From contig CANNFD010000001.1 in the NCBI GenBank assembly GCA_947503885.1, forward strand, positions 310,001-374,000: 64,000 nt of DNA. Direction: 5' to 3'. Of this stretch, positions 1-9,395 are shown one piece after another. The notes beneath the pieces are model-generated. The model had not been told where the DNA came from. It worked only from the letters and a program-made list of their open reading frames with translations, and ran no database searches. The stretch is from an uncultured Olleya sp. GTDB lineage: Bacteria > Bacteroidota > Bacteroidia > Flavobacteriales > Flavobacteriaceae. The position numbers were made by a program, and so were the translations under genes. The stretch's first letter is position 1; every line of letters begins with the position of its first letter.

Positions 1-1085
1 CTGGTGGTGCCTACTTACCTATTATGAGTGACGAGGCTATTATTGTTGACAAAACAGGAAGTATATTTCTTGCTGGTAGCTATTTAGTAAAAGCGGCTAT
101 TGGAGAAACTATTGATAACGAAACCCTTGGTGGCGCAACTACACATTGCGAAATTAGTGGTGTAACGGATTATAAAGCAAAAGACGATAAAGATGCTTTA
201 GAAAAAATAAAGCGTATCGTTGATAAAATTGGTGATTATGATAAAGCTGGTTTTAACCGAAACGAGCCTAAAAAACCTAAAGAAAATCCAGAAGATATTT
301 ACGGTATTTTACCAAAATCTAGAGCAGATCAATATGACATGAAAGAGATTATCAAGCGTCTAGTTGATGACTCTGAGTTTGACGAATATAAAAAGGACTA
401 CGGAAAAACCATTATTACTGCTTATGCTAGAATTGATGGTTGGGCTGTAGGTATTATTGCTAACCAACGTAAATTGGTTAAAAATGCTAAAGGCGAAATG
501 CAATTTGGTGGTGTTATTTACAATGACAGTGCTGATAAAGCGACACGTTTTATAGCAAATTGTAACCAGAAAAAAATTCCGTTAGTTTTTTTACAAGATG
601 TTACTGGCTTTATGGTAGGTAGTAAAAGTGAACACTCTGGAATAATAAAAGATGGTGCTAAAATGGTAAATGCAGTAAGTAACAGTGTAGTACCAAAATT
701 TACAATAATATTAGGTAATAGTTACGGTGCTGGTAATTACGCTATGTGCGGAAAAGCTTATGACCCAAGATTAATTGCTGCTTGGCCTAGTGCAGAGCTA
801 GCTGTTATGAGTGGTAATAGTGCTGCTAAAGTATTACTTCAAATTGAAACTGCGTCACTTAAAAAGAAAGGCGAAAAAATAACTAAAGAAAAAGAAGACG
901 AGCTATTTAACAAGATTAAAGCGCGTTACGACAATCAAGTATCACCTTATTATGCTGCTGCACGTATTTGGACTGATGGTGTGATAGATCCTTTAGATAC
1001 TAGAACATGGATTAGTATTGGTATTGAAGCTGCAGACCATGCTCCTATTGAAAAACAATTTAATATGGGAGTTTTACAGGTATAA
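1..1085 (+). CDS. Acyl-CoA carboxylase, carboxyltransferase (beta) subunit, 5' truncated by the window
   Basis: The reading frame is open from the first bases, reading GGAYLPIM before the first internal ATG at 24, so the gene starts upstream of the window. About 361 C-terminal residues are visible. They match the biotin-dependent carboxyltransferase family (propionyl-, methylcrotonyl- or related acyl-CoA carboxylases): the acyl-CoA side motif MSDEAIIVDKTGSIFLAG, the oxyanion-hole region GNSYGAGNYAMCGKAYDPR, and WPSAELAVMSG. The enzyme moves CO2 from carboxybiotin to an acyl-CoA in the cytoplasm, in branched-chain or propionate metabolism. The acyl-CoA specificity cannot be decided from this part. 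The family is certain. The next gene starts 4 bp after the stop and is probably co-transcribed. Confidence 0.9.
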   Translation, partial: GGAYLPIMSDEAIIVDKTGSIFLAGSYLVKAAIGETIDNETLGGATTHCEISGVTDYKAKDDKDALEKIKRIVDKIGDYDKAGFNRNEPKKPKENPEDIYGILPKSRADQYDMKEIIKRLVDDSEFDEYKKDYGKTIITAYARIDGWAVGIIANQRKLVKNAKGEMQFGGVIYNDSADKATRFIANCNQKKIPLVFLQDVTGFMVGSKSEHSGIIKDGAKMVNAVSNSVVPKFTIILGNSYGAGNYAMCGKAYDPRLIAAWPSAELAVMSGNSAAKVLLQIETASLKKKGEKITKEKEDELFNKIKARYDNQVSPYYAAARIWTDGVIDPLDTRTWISIGIEAADHAPIEKQFNMGVLQV

Positions 1086-1089
1086 GCCA

Positions 1090-3078
1090 ATGAAAAAACG
1101 TGGCTTAATTTACCTACTTCTTACATTATTTATCAGTTATGGTCTATACCAGATTTATGTGTTTTATTTTGATAATAACGACAACATACAATCTATATAT
1201 TTAGTACCTAAAGATGCTGTTTATATTATTGAAAGTCAAAAGCCAATAAACAATTGGGATGCTATTAGTAAAAGTGAAATTTGGAAACACTTAAATACCA
1301 ACACTTATTTTAATACTCTTGCCAAAAACTTAAATAAGTTAGACACAATATTTAAGCAACAACAAGGCACTTTTAACCGTATTGGTAATCGGGAACTTTT
1401 AATATCTGCACACGTTTATGCACCTAAACAATACGGGTTTTTATATGTCGTGGATTTACAAAAAATTGCCAAGCTTAATTTGATTAAAAATAACCTTAAT
1501 ACACTTATAAATAGCAATTATAGAGTCAGTAAACGTAATTATCATGAGCATGAAATTACAGAAGTTTATGACACTAAAAACCATGAAACACTATATATAA
1601 GTTTTATCAAAAACCAAATGATTGCGTCTTATACTCATAAATTAGTAGAAGCCTCAATTGATCAATATTCACAGCCTGAAATTGGCAGAAACCTTAATTT
1701 TATTGAAGTTAAAAAACAAGTAGGTTATAGTGACATGTTTCGCTTATACTTTCAATATGATTATTTAGATGAATTTATTAAAGTATTTTCTAATACACCT
1801 GGTTATCTAACTGAAACACTTAGCAAAAGCTTTGAATTTAGTGGTTTTAGTTTTGATTTAGATAAAAACACTATTGTTGCAAATGGATTTACCAATACTA
1901 ATAATCAAGCAACTACCTACTTAAAAGCACTTCAAAAATCAGGAAAAGGACAACGCACTATTAGTACTATTGCTCCTAAAAAAACTGCTTTATACTTAAG
2001 TTTTGCATTTACTAGTTTTACAGACTTTTACAGCAATTTTGAAACTATTCTAAAAGAAAACCCAACACAATTTAAAAGCTATTTAGATGGCACCGAGCAA
2101 ATAGAAAATGTTTTAAAAATTAATCTTAAAAAGCATTTTATGAGCTGGATTGATGATGAGATTGCGTTAATACAACTCCACTCCAATGTGTCAGAATCTA
2201 AAAAAGATGTTGCTTTAATATTAAAAGCAAATGATATTGAAAATGCTGAAGAACATTTAGATTATATTTTAGAACAAATAAGAAAACGTACTCCCGTGAA
2301 ATTTAAGGAGGTAAACTATAAAGGTTACCCTATAAACTTTATGTCCATCAAAGGTTTTTTTAAAATTATTTTAGGAGATTTGTTTTCAGATATCGAAAAA
2401 CCATACTTTACAATAATTGAAGATTACGTAGTGTTTAGTAATGAGCCAAACACGCTTAAAAGCATTATTAACTCATACATTACTAAAGAAACCTTATCTA
2501 ATTTTGAAGCTTACAATGACTTTGATGACCAGTTTGACAAGCGCTCTAGTGTATTTGCTTATATAAACACACCAAATTTATATAACACAACATACGACTT
2601 TGTAGATGCTGCTACTAAAAAACAATTAAAAGCTAATAAAGACTATTTTATATGTTTTCCGTTAATTGGTTTACAATTTACGCCAAACAAAAATTACTTT
2701 AAAAGCAAACTAGTTTTAGACTATCAAAATCCAGACTTTGTAAAATTAAATTACACGTTTGATGATGCAAAACAATCTATTGTTTTACCTTCAACACCCA
2801 TTATACTTACTGAAGACTCAATAAATAAAAATACTATATTTAATATCTCTGAAATCTATCCGACAGATTTAACAGCAGACCAATTCATTAAAAAATATTC
2901 TAACGGTAATGTTAGATTTTCTGTAGAGTTAAAAGATGGGTTAAAACATGGTCGCTATAAAGAGTATTATTCAAACGGAGTTTTAAAAATCTCTGGTAAA
3001 TTTAGAAAAGACAAGCAAGTTAGTACTTGGCGTGTTTATGATTTAAATGAAGAACTGATATATAAAAAACGGTTTTAA
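1090..3078 (+). CDS. Membrane-anchored periplasmic protein, DUF3352-like, with C-terminal MORN/YwqK-type repeats
   Basis: I chose the ATG at 1090, 4 bp after the preceding stop; an in-frame start at 1018 would lie inside the carboxylase gene. The 662-residue product has one membrane helix at about residues 5-24 (GLIYLLLTLFISYGLYQIYVF) and a long predicted periplasmic region. The opening YLVPKDAVYIIES and the alternating beta-rich layout recall DUF3352-type proteins. Residues about 605-662 carry two repeats of the YwqK/MORN type (DGLKHGRYKEYYSNGVLKISG), which in this phylum are often appended to envelope proteins. No catalytic motif is visible, and I do not know its function. The tight spacing to the carboxylase suggests shared transcription rather than shared function. 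Confidence 0.7.
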   Translation: MKKRGLIYLLLTLFISYGLYQIYVFYFDNNDNIQSIYLVPKDAVYIIESQKPINNWDAISKSEIWKHLNTNTYFNTLAKNLNKLDTIFKQQQGTFNRIGNRELLISAHVYAPKQYGFLYVVDLQKIAKLNLIKNNLNTLINSNYRVSKRNYHEHEITEVYDTKNHETLYISFIKNQMIASYTHKLVEASIDQYSQPEIGRNLNFIEVKKQVGYSDMFRLYFQYDYLDEFIKVFSNTPGYLTETLSKSFEFSGFSFDLDKNTIVANGFTNTNNQATTYLKALQKSGKGQRTISTIAPKKTALYLSFAFTSFTDFYSNFETILKENPTQFKSYLDGTEQIENVLKINLKKHFMSWIDDEIALIQLHSNVSESKKDVALILKANDIENAEEHLDYILEQIRKRTPVKFKEVNYKGYPINFMSIKGFFKIILGDLFSDIEKPYFTIIEDYVVFSNEPNTLKSIINSYITKETLSNFEAYNDFDDQFDKRSSVFAYINTPNLYNTTYDFVDAATKKQLKANKDYFICFPLIGLQFTPNKNYFKSKLVLDYQNPDFVKLNYTFDDAKQSIVLPSTPIILTEDSINKNTIFNISEIYPTDLTADQFIKKYSNGNVRFSVELKDGLKHGRYKEYYSNGVLKISGKFRKDKQVSTWRVYDLNEELIYKKRF

Positions 3079-3101
3079 TTATTAACTTTAAAAACAAAAC
3101 A

Positions 3102-3959
3102 TTGAAAATAATTTTTAAAAATATCTTTTTAGTCATTGCTATATTTGCGTTTACTTGTTGTTATTCTCAATCATCAGATTTAAAAGATTATCTTAAAACA
3201 GATTATAAAATATATAAAAACTCAGACACTTTAGACATTGTTTTCCCTAAGGATTCAAAAAAAATAGTAGATAAAACAGTTAAGACAATAGATACTACAG
3301 CGCTTCATTTTTTAAATGATTTTGATTTATTTAGTAATTCATATTTTCTAAAAAAGTATAAAAAATTAATATTTGGATTAGATAAAAATGTCATAATACA
3401 CCAATGGTCAGGTCCTGTAATTGTTTACTTTGATAAAAAAATACCAAAACCTATAATTGAAGATTTAAAAGTTTTTATTAATTCTTTTCCAAATATTAAA
3501 AATCTAGATATATCAATTACTAACAACATCAATGAAGCAAATTACTTATTTAAAGTATCTAGTAAAGATGTGACTGCTTTAACTGAAAAGCAATTATCAG
3601 ATTACACAGAAGCACAGTTAGAAAACTATCCGTATTATAAAATTATCCATGATTGGCATGGTAACAAAAATTATAAATTATACGTTAGCACATTAACGAT
3701 CAGTCAATCATTTTTAGATAATCACACAATTTTAGATAATCTTAAAAAAGTTTTTTTTATTTCACTATTGCAAGCAAAAGGCTATACCGTTAATGACGAC
3801 ACTTCTATTTTATATAGAAAAAATAAGGGGTTTAAAACTTTAGGTGCTTTTGATATTGTCATGCTTAAATATCATTATAAAACTATTTATAAATTTAAAG
3901 TGGATTTTAATGTGTTTACAGCTATGGAAAACTACTACAAAAAGTTAAACAATGAATAA
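3102..3959 (+). CDS. Secreted protein of unknown function, DUF2927-like, paralog of the next gene
   Basis: The start appears to be TTG at 3102, because it directly precedes a good signal peptide (KIIFKNIFLVIAIFAFTCCYSQ) cleaved around residue 23. The 285-residue product is probably periplasmic or exported. The middle segment, HQWSGPVIVYFDK followed by a helix and an NEANYLFKV strand, resembles the DUF2927 family, some members of which look like metalloprotease-fold proteins, but I see no HExxH motif. It shares layout and a closing FDIVMLKYHY motif with the next gene (LDIEIIKYHY there), so the two are tandem duplicates that have diverged strongly. The genes overlap by 8 bp (ATGAATAA), which indicates translational coupling. 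Function unknown. Confidence 0.65.
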   Translation: MKIIFKNIFLVIAIFAFTCCYSQSSDLKDYLKTDYKIYKNSDTLDIVFPKDSKKIVDKTVKTIDTTALHFLNDFDLFSNSYFLKKYKKLIFGLDKNVIIHQWSGPVIVYFDKKIPKPIIEDLKVFINSFPNIKNLDISITNNINEANYLFKVSSKDVTALTEKQLSDYTEAQLENYPYYKIIHDWHGNKNYKLYVSTLTISQSFLDNHTILDNLKKVFFISLLQAKGYTVNDDTSILYRKNKGFKTLGAFDIVMLKYHYKTIYKFKVDFNVFTAMENYYKKLNNE

Positions 3960-4836
3960 ATCTATAATTATATCAATAGTACTGTATTTTACTTTTCAAG
4001 CAGTTTACTCTCAATCCTTAGAACAAGCTCAGAATGTGCAATATAGGATCTCTTTAAAAAATTATAAAAAGAAGTTTAAAAAACCTTTAACTTCTAAAGA
4101 TTCTTTAAATTTTATCTACGTTAATAATGACACCTTAGTAGTATTAAAAGACTATGTTAGAAAACCTGGAAGAAGTGTACCTTATGAATATAAAGACTCT
4201 ACTTTTTTAGATGTTTATAAATCAATTGCATTTAAATACGCTAATGACACATTAGATAAAAAATCTAGCATGAAATATTGGAAAGATGATATTGCTGTTT
4301 ACTTTTCAGAGTCTGTAGACAAAAAAGTAAAAAAAGAGTTTATGTCTTTTGCTAAAAACGTAGTAAGTCAAATTGATTCTTTATCTATTAAAGAAGTAAA
4401 AAAGGTAGAAGATTCTAACTACATTATTTATTACAATGGTGATTATGAATATGAATCCAGAATGAATAAATATACATTTTCAGATTATTATATGCACTGG
4501 AATAACAAAAACCAGATATACAAGTTGTTTATTAAGCTTAATCGTGATCATTTTTTTAATCCAACATTAAGACTAAAAGAATTAAAAAAATACTTTATTA
4601 AATCGTTAGGTCGTTTTCAGTTTAATAAAAACATAGACTGTAACAACTTTTTCTCTGGTTGTTATACTACAGATTATAAATTGACCGATTTAGATATTGA
4701 AATTATAAAATATCATTACTCCTATGGTATTTGTAAAGGGACTAACCTAGAAACTTTTGAGAATCAACATGAAAAGTTTAAACAAGCATTAAAAAACAAA
4801 AAAGTTTTAAATAGTTTTTATCATGAGTATGAATAA
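3952..4836 (+). CDS. Secreted protein of unknown function, DUF2927-like, second tandem paralog
   Basis: This 294-residue protein has a signal peptide (SIIISIVLYFTFQAVYSQS, cleavage near residue 21) and the same plan as its upstream neighbour: KYWKDDIAVYFSESVDKK, then DSNYIIYYNGD, then a terminal LDIEIIKYHYSYG segment. It contains cysteines (DCNNFFSGCY, and a later YGICKG) that the neighbour lacks at those places, so a disulfide in the exported protein is possible. No HExxH or other catalytic signature is visible. Its ATG lies inside the last codons of the upstream gene. A strong terminator follows the stop, closing the operon that may begin with the carboxylase. Function unknown. Confidence 0.65.
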   Translation: MNKSIIISIVLYFTFQAVYSQSLEQAQNVQYRISLKNYKKKFKKPLTSKDSLNFIYVNNDTLVVLKDYVRKPGRSVPYEYKDSTFLDVYKSIAFKYANDTLDKKSSMKYWKDDIAVYFSESVDKKVKKEFMSFAKNVVSQIDSLSIKEVKKVEDSNYIIYYNGDYEYESRMNKYTFSDYYMHWNNKNQIYKLFIKLNRDHFFNPTLRLKELKKYFIKSLGRFQFNKNIDCNNFFSGCYTTDYKLTDLDIEIIKYHYSYGICKGTNLETFENQHEKFKQALKNKKVLNSFYHEYE

Positions 4837-4851
4837 CTATTTTAAATAAAA

Positions 4852-4880
4852 AAGGAACGCTTTTAGCGTTCCTTTTTTTT
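4852..4880. terminator. Bidirectional intrinsic terminator
   Basis: A 9-bp perfect stem AAGGAACGC/GCGTTCCTT with loop TTTTA is followed by a T-run on the plus strand and preceded by an A-run, so it can end transcription both ways. It lies between the convergent secreted-protein gene (plus) and the VWA gene (minus). Confidence 0.85.
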
Positions 4881-4913
4881 GTTTTAAACAACATGTAAAC
4901 AACCAAAAACATA

Positions 4914-7055
4914 TTATTTAAAAGTGCTAATTAATCTTATAAACTCTGCTCTATAACCTGATTTATCGTCACCTCTACCCTTTTCTGCTAAAGCAATCAC
5001 ATCATTAATATTAGTATCATTATAAAACTGAGATTCTCTTAATTGCATTCCAAATAAAGCTACAGCACTTGCAAAATTCATATCTTTTGTTGCTTTGCTA
5101 GTTTCATTTTTTTGGACATGTACCATTTCAATACTTTTATCTTGGTCAGGTTGTTTATATCTAAACTTTACTGTAAACAACTCATCCTCATAAGTGTTAT
5201 TAACGGTTTGATTATTGGTGTATTTTAAATCTATAGCATCCTTTACATAGTCACTTTCTATTCCAACCGGAACGATTTCATATAAAGCAGTTACCGTATG
5301 ACCTGCACCTAACTCTCCAGCATCTATTGCATCATTAACAAAATCTTCGTCTTCTAACAATCTGTTTTCATATCCAATTAAACGGTAGGCTTGCACTTGG
5401 TTTGGATTAAACTCTACTTGGATTTTAACATCCTTTGCTATAGTAAATAATGTACCACCAAATTCTGTTTCAAAAACGCGTCTAGCTTCTTGCATTGTAT
5501 CGATATAAGCATGATTACCGTTTCCTTTATCTGCTAAAATTTCTAGCTTGTCATCTTTATAATTACCATATCCAAATCCTAAAACGGATAAAAACACACC
5601 AGTTTCTCTTTTTTTAACGATCATCGCTTCCATAGCCTCATTACTTGATGCACCAACGTTAAAATCGCCATCTGTAGCTAAAATCACTCTGTTATTTCCT
5701 TTTTTAGTAAAGTTTTTCTCAGCCAATTTATAAGCCAATTCTATACCCTGTCCACCAGCTGTAGAGCCTCCAGCATTTAAATTATCTAAAGCTTCAATAA
5801 TTTTGTCTTTATGTTTACCAGATGTTGGCTTTAACACTACTCCTGCAGCTCCTGCATAGACTACAATTGCAACGTTATCCTTATCTCTTAACTGATTTAC
5901 TAATAATTTAAAAGCTTCTTTTAAAAGCGGTAATTTGTTTTGATTACCCATAGACCCTGAAACATCAATTAAAAAAGTCAAGTTTGCAGCTGGTAAATTT
6001 TTGTTTTCATAAACTTTACCTTGCAACCCAATTTTTACTAACTGTGTGTCTTTATTCCATGGTGTTTTTACTACTTCTGTATTTATAGAAAAAGGATGCT
6101 TGCCTGTTGGTTGTGGATAGTTATAATCAAAATAATTGATCATTTCTTCTATTTTAACAGCATTAGAAGGTATAAACTGTCCATTGTTAATCATGCGTCT
6201 TACATTACTATAACCTGCTTTATCAACATCAATTGAAAACGTAGAAAGTGGATCAATTGTCGCTAAATTAAATTTATTTTCATGAATTTTAGTATAACTT
6301 TCATTTAAAAATTTTTGTTGCAACGCTTTATTTTTCTGCACAAATTTAGGGATTTCAGCATTTTTTTTTGCACCATTTATTGTTGTGACAATAATGACTC
6401 CATTGGCTCCTTGTGATCCATATAAAGCAGAACCTCCTGCACCTTTAATAACATTTGTTGATGATATATTTTTAGAAGGTAAATTAGCTAGTTTTTTAGC
6501 AGAAGATATTTTACCGTCAATAACAATAAGTGCCTCGTTAGTACCAGACAACGACCTATTACCTCTTAACACAATTCTTGTAGATTGGTTAATCCCATTA
6601 TTTTTAGTCTTAATTTTTAAACCGGTCACTTTTCCTGCTAAACTATTTACAACATTTGGATTTGAAGCTTGGGTTAAATTTTCGGCTTTAATGGTACTGA
6701 TACTAGTTTTTATTTTCTTTTTTTCTCGCTCAACACCCAAAACTGTAACAACAACTTCATCCAATGATTGGTCTTGCTCTAAACTAACATTAATAGTATT
6801 TGCATTAGCTACAGTAACTTGTTTAGACAGATAGCCTAAGTAGCTAAAAATTAATACATCGCCAGTTTTTACTGCTATGCTGTACTTACCATCAAAGTCT
6901 GATGTTGTCCCGTTAGCTGTTCCAATTTGTAATATGGTTGCAGAAGGTAATGGAGATCCATTAGTGTCCGTTACTACTCCTGAGACTGTTTTTTGTTGAG
7001 CCTGTAATTGTACTAGTATAAATAGTGCAATTATCAAATTTAATCCTGTTTTCAT
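4914..7055 (-). CDS. von Willebrand factor A (YfbK-type) protein with carboxypeptidase-D-like and TonB-plug domains
   Basis: The 713-residue exported protein has a signal peptide (residues 1-20, ending LQAQ), then a carboxypeptidase-D regulatory-like beta-sandwich (about 22-96, VSGVVTDTNGSPLPSATI), then a SusC-type TonB plug (about 100-228, ending SALYGSQGANGVIIVTT). A VWA N-terminal extension follows (about 270-335), then a VWA domain with the metal-ion site DVSGSMG at 364-370, and a C-terminal YfbK/DUF3520-like region. A plug without its 22-strand barrel cannot be a transporter, so these modules probably serve for protein contact at the cell surface or outer membrane. The architecture recurs in Bacteroidota. 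The biological role is unknown; metal-dependent ligand binding is inferred from the intact MIDAS motif. Confidence 0.85.
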   Translation of the reverse strand: MKTGLNLIIALFILVQLQAQQKTVSGVVTDTNGSPLPSATILQIGTANGTTSDFDGKYSIAVKTGDVLIFSYLGYLSKQVTVANANTINVSLEQDQSLDEVVVTVLGVEREKKKIKTSISTIKAENLTQASNPNVVNSLAGKVTGLKIKTKNNGINQSTRIVLRGNRSLSGTNEALIVIDGKISSAKKLANLPSKNISSTNVIKGAGGSALYGSQGANGVIIVTTINGAKKNAEIPKFVQKNKALQQKFLNESYTKIHENKFNLATIDPLSTFSIDVDKAGYSNVRRMINNGQFIPSNAVKIEEMINYFDYNYPQPTGKHPFSINTEVVKTPWNKDTQLVKIGLQGKVYENKNLPAANLTFLIDVSGSMGNQNKLPLLKEAFKLLVNQLRDKDNVAIVVYAGAAGVVLKPTSGKHKDKIIEALDNLNAGGSTAGGQGIELAYKLAEKNFTKKGNNRVILATDGDFNVGASSNEAMEAMIVKKRETGVFLSVLGFGYGNYKDDKLEILADKGNGNHAYIDTMQEARRVFETEFGGTLFTIAKDVKIQVEFNPNQVQAYRLIGYENRLLEDEDFVNDAIDAGELGAGHTVTALYEIVPVGIESDYVKDAIDLKYTNNQTVNNTYEDELFTVKFRYKQPDQDKSIEMVHVQKNETSKATKDMNFASAVALFGMQLRESQFYNDTNINDVIALAEKGRGDDKSGYRAEFIRLISTFK

Positions 7056-7080
7056 AATAGAGCTGTTTTAAAGTTTAAAA

Positions 7081-7088
7081 CAAACCTA
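7081..7088 (-). promoter_or_regulatory. Putative -7 element of the VWA gene promoter
   Basis: The minus strand reads TAGGTTTG, an exact match to the Bacteroidota -7 consensus TAnnTTTG, 25 nt upstream of the ATG. I see no clear TTTG -33 box at the right spacing. Confidence 0.45.
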
Positions 7089-7149
7089 TAACCATACTAA
7101 GGATTATAAAACTAGTAATGAGTGAAGTCTACTTTTTAATTAGGGAACG

Positions 7150-8208
7150 TTACTTTTTAAGTTGTTCTAGTGTTTTTAATCTATTAATTTTTCCTGAAGT
7201 AGTTTCAGCGAAAGCTGAAATAGCATATATTTTTTTAGGAATTTCTATTGAAGTCAAGCCAGCAAACACCGCTTTATCTAACAAATTACCATCCGCTTCC
7301 AAGACTAGTATTGCAACGTCTCCAAAAGTTGTATCTGCTTCTGAAGTTATAAAAAATCGAACATCAATTTTAGACTGAAGCTTGGCCTCTATCTGTTCTG
7401 GAAACAGTTTTACACCTCCAGAATTTATAACATTATCCTGACGTCCTAACCACTCAAAAGTAGTTTTAGAATGTAGTTTTACAACATCATTTGTCACTAT
7501 TTTTTCTGGTGTTAATTGCGGAGCTTCAATTACTAAACAGTCTTTTTTATTTTGGGAGATGGTAATATTAGGTAGTGTTTTAAAGTAATTATTATCTTGA
7601 TCTTTTAATTGTTTTACAGCAATATGCGTTATTGTTTCTGTCATTCCATAAGTTTCAAAAACATTAGTTTTTAAAACTTGTAATTTTTGTTTTAAATTAA
7701 ATGACATTGGTGCACCACCAATAATAAGCGTTTTAATATTATTAAGTTTACTTAATGTATGTTCTGCTTGCGCAGGAATCATAGCACAAAAATCATAGTG
7801 TTTTTTAGTATCAAAAGCAGGTGTAGTTGTTGGTTGTACACTATCTATTTCTAGGCCTAAAACCATTGCTCTAATTAACATCATTTTACCTGCTATATAA
7901 GTTGCTGGCAAACATAGTAGAGCAGTATGACCTGGTCTTAAATTAAAAAAGTCTCCAGTCGCAATAGCCGAATTAACCATTGCTTGTTTTTTAAGTTTTA
8001 TAGTTTTTGGTGTTCCTGTAGAGCCTGATGTATTAACCTCTATAAAATCGTTGCCATCTAACCAATCTGACAAAAAATGACCAATCTGTTGCTCAAACAA
8101 TTCGCCTTCTTTTATAAAGCTATACGCTACTTCTTTTAATTCTTCAAAAGAAAAATGTCTTCCGTCTAATTTAAAACTGTTGTGTACTTTATCAAAAGTT
8201 GGTGTCAT
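7150..8208 (-). CDS. menE: o-Succinylbenzoate--CoA ligase (MenE), short form
   Basis: This is an AMP-forming acyl-CoA synthetase of 352 residues. It carries the P-loop TSGSTGTPKTIKL (about 60-72), the motif VFETYGMTETITH, the hinge WLGRQDNVINSGGVKLFPEQIE, and the C-terminal TTSGKINR lysine. It activates o-succinylbenzoate with ATP and CoA in menaquinone synthesis. It is shorter than the usual 450-490 residues because most of the N-terminal subdomain is missing; I recall similar short forms in other flavobacteria. Assignment to MenE rather than another AMP-binding enzyme rests on its position 8 bp after the CPBP gene and in one operon with menC. A palindromic repeat copy (7203-7220) encodes its SAFAE residues. 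Confidence 0.88.
   Translation of the reverse strand: MTPTFDKVHNSFKLDGRHFSFEELKEVAYSFIKEGELFEQQIGHFLSDWLDGNDFIEVNTSGSTGTPKTIKLKKQAMVNSAIATGDFFNLRPGHTALLCLPATYIAGKMMLIRAMVLGLEIDSVQPTTTPAFDTKKHYDFCAMIPAQAEHTLSKLNNIKTLIIGGAPMSFNLKQKLQVLKTNVFETYGMTETITHIAVKQLKDQDNNYFKTLPNITISQNKKDCLVIEAPQLTPEKIVTNDVVKLHSKTTFEWLGRQDNVINSGGVKLFPEQIEAKLQSKIDVRFFITSEADTTFGDVAILVLEADGNLLDKAVFAGLTSIEIPKKIYAISAFAETTSGKINRLKTLEQLKK
7203..7220. repeat. Dispersed palindrome, copy 1 (in menE)
   Basis: TTTCAGCGAAAGCTGAAA is a perfect 7-bp hairpin with a GAAA loop, lying in the menE coding sequence (minus strand encodes AFAE). It is a variant of the TTCCGCGAAAGC motif seen at eight other places here. Confidence 0.6.
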
Positions 8209-8216
8209 TACTTAAT

Positions 8217-9392
8217 CTAAATTTTATAATCGTTTTCTATTGCAGTTTCAATTTTGATTGGTGCTTCAATATTACCAAACAATTTCTCCTTCCAATTAGT
8301 CCATTTATAGACCCTTCCAAAAATATATAATAAAATAGGAAACACTACAAATACAGGTATTATTATATCTCCAAAACCCTGTCCTGGCTCTGAAACGTCT
8401 TTAAAAACCGAGTGTGTTTTTAGTACTGTCCAATCTGCAGTCACTAATAAAGCACCAAACAAATTATTAGCAGCATGAAACCCTAAGGCTAATTCCATAC
8501 CATCATCCATTAAAGTTATAACACCTAAAAACAAACCTGTTCCAATGTAATAAATCATCACACCATAACCCAATTTTCCTACTTCGGGATTAGCAATATG
8601 CATACCTCCAAAAATTACAGATGTTATTAGTAATGGTACCCATTTTCTTTTTAACGAAACGTATAGTTTTTTATTAAGATCAGACTCTAAAGCCCCTTTC
8701 TTTTTTAAAATATCGAACACCAAAGCACCTGCAGCTACTAAAGCCCCTAAAAATCCAATAGATTCCCATAGATCAAGACCATAAGTTGTAATAACAAAAG
8801 CACTAATAGGTATTGATAAAATGGTAAAAATAAAACCAAAAGGAAACTGTTTACTTGCAGTTGCAACACCAAAACCTTGCATTAAATAACCTCTAAAAAT
8901 ATACTCTTCAAGACTGGTTTGGATAGGTATTAATAACACAGCAATTATAGCTAAAATTATAAAACGGTTAAGTTCAAAATTCCAAACATAATTATCCGGA
9001 GCACTTAAATAATCTACAAATAACATACTAGAAGTAATTACACCCCAAAATACAAAAGCAAATAAGACCCGTTTCCAGTCTATTTTTGCTCTAATTGTAG
9101 TAACAGCTTTTAATGATTGATTATGTATACTTTTTAAAACTATAATTAACCCAACAAAACCAAAAGCAAAGGATAGTAGTAATAAAAACAAATTTAAATT
9201 TGGCTCTAAAACCGTCATTAAATCTTGCTCGTTCATGTTTGTAACATCACCTCCGTTACTTGTATATTTTAAAATAGCAGCAATAGCAAAAGGAAATTGA
9301 CCAACAGTTGCAAACACCGCAATAATTAAAGAGCCCACTAAATAGCGCCAAAAATCATGCTTGACTGCAAAAGCTTGTTTTATAAAATCCAT
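8217..9392 (-). CDS. CPBP-family intramembrane glutamic protease
   Basis: The 391-residue membrane protein has several hydrophobic helices and the CPBP (Abi, Rce1-like) signatures in order: EEYIFRG at 162-168, then FGGMHIANP near residue 260, then FHAANNLFG near 302. Together these supply the glutamate and histidines of the intramembrane active site. Family members act as CAAX-type proteases or as membrane proteins of unknown substrate. The gene is wedged between menC (3 bp upstream) and menE (8 bp downstream), so it is co-transcribed with menaquinone genes. Whether it has a role in that pathway cannot be read from the sequence. The family call is secure; substrate and role are unknown. Confidence 0.88.
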   Translation of the reverse strand: MDFIKQAFAVKHDFWRYLVGSLIIAVFATVGQFPFAIAAILKYTSNGGDVTNMNEQDLMTVLEPNLNLFLLLLSFAFGFVGLIIVLKSIHNQSLKAVTTIRAKIDWKRVLFAFVFWGVITSSMLFVDYLSAPDNYVWNFELNRFIILAIIAVLLIPIQTSLEEYIFRGYLMQGFGVATASKQFPFGFIFTILSIPISAFVITTYGLDLWESIGFLGALVAAGALVFDILKKKGALESDLNKKLYVSLKRKWVPLLITSVIFGGMHIANPEVGKLGYGVMIYYIGTGLFLGVITLMDDGMELALGFHAANNLFGALLVTADWTVLKTHSVFKDVSEPGQGFGDIIIPVFVVFPILLYIFGRVYKWTNWKEKLFGNIEAPIKIETAIENDYKI

Positions 9393-9395
9393 AGT

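Noticed and set aside
6385-6834. 149-codon frame antisense to the VWA gene
   Set aside because: Shadow of the carboxypeptidase-like/plug coding region; no recognisable protein features.
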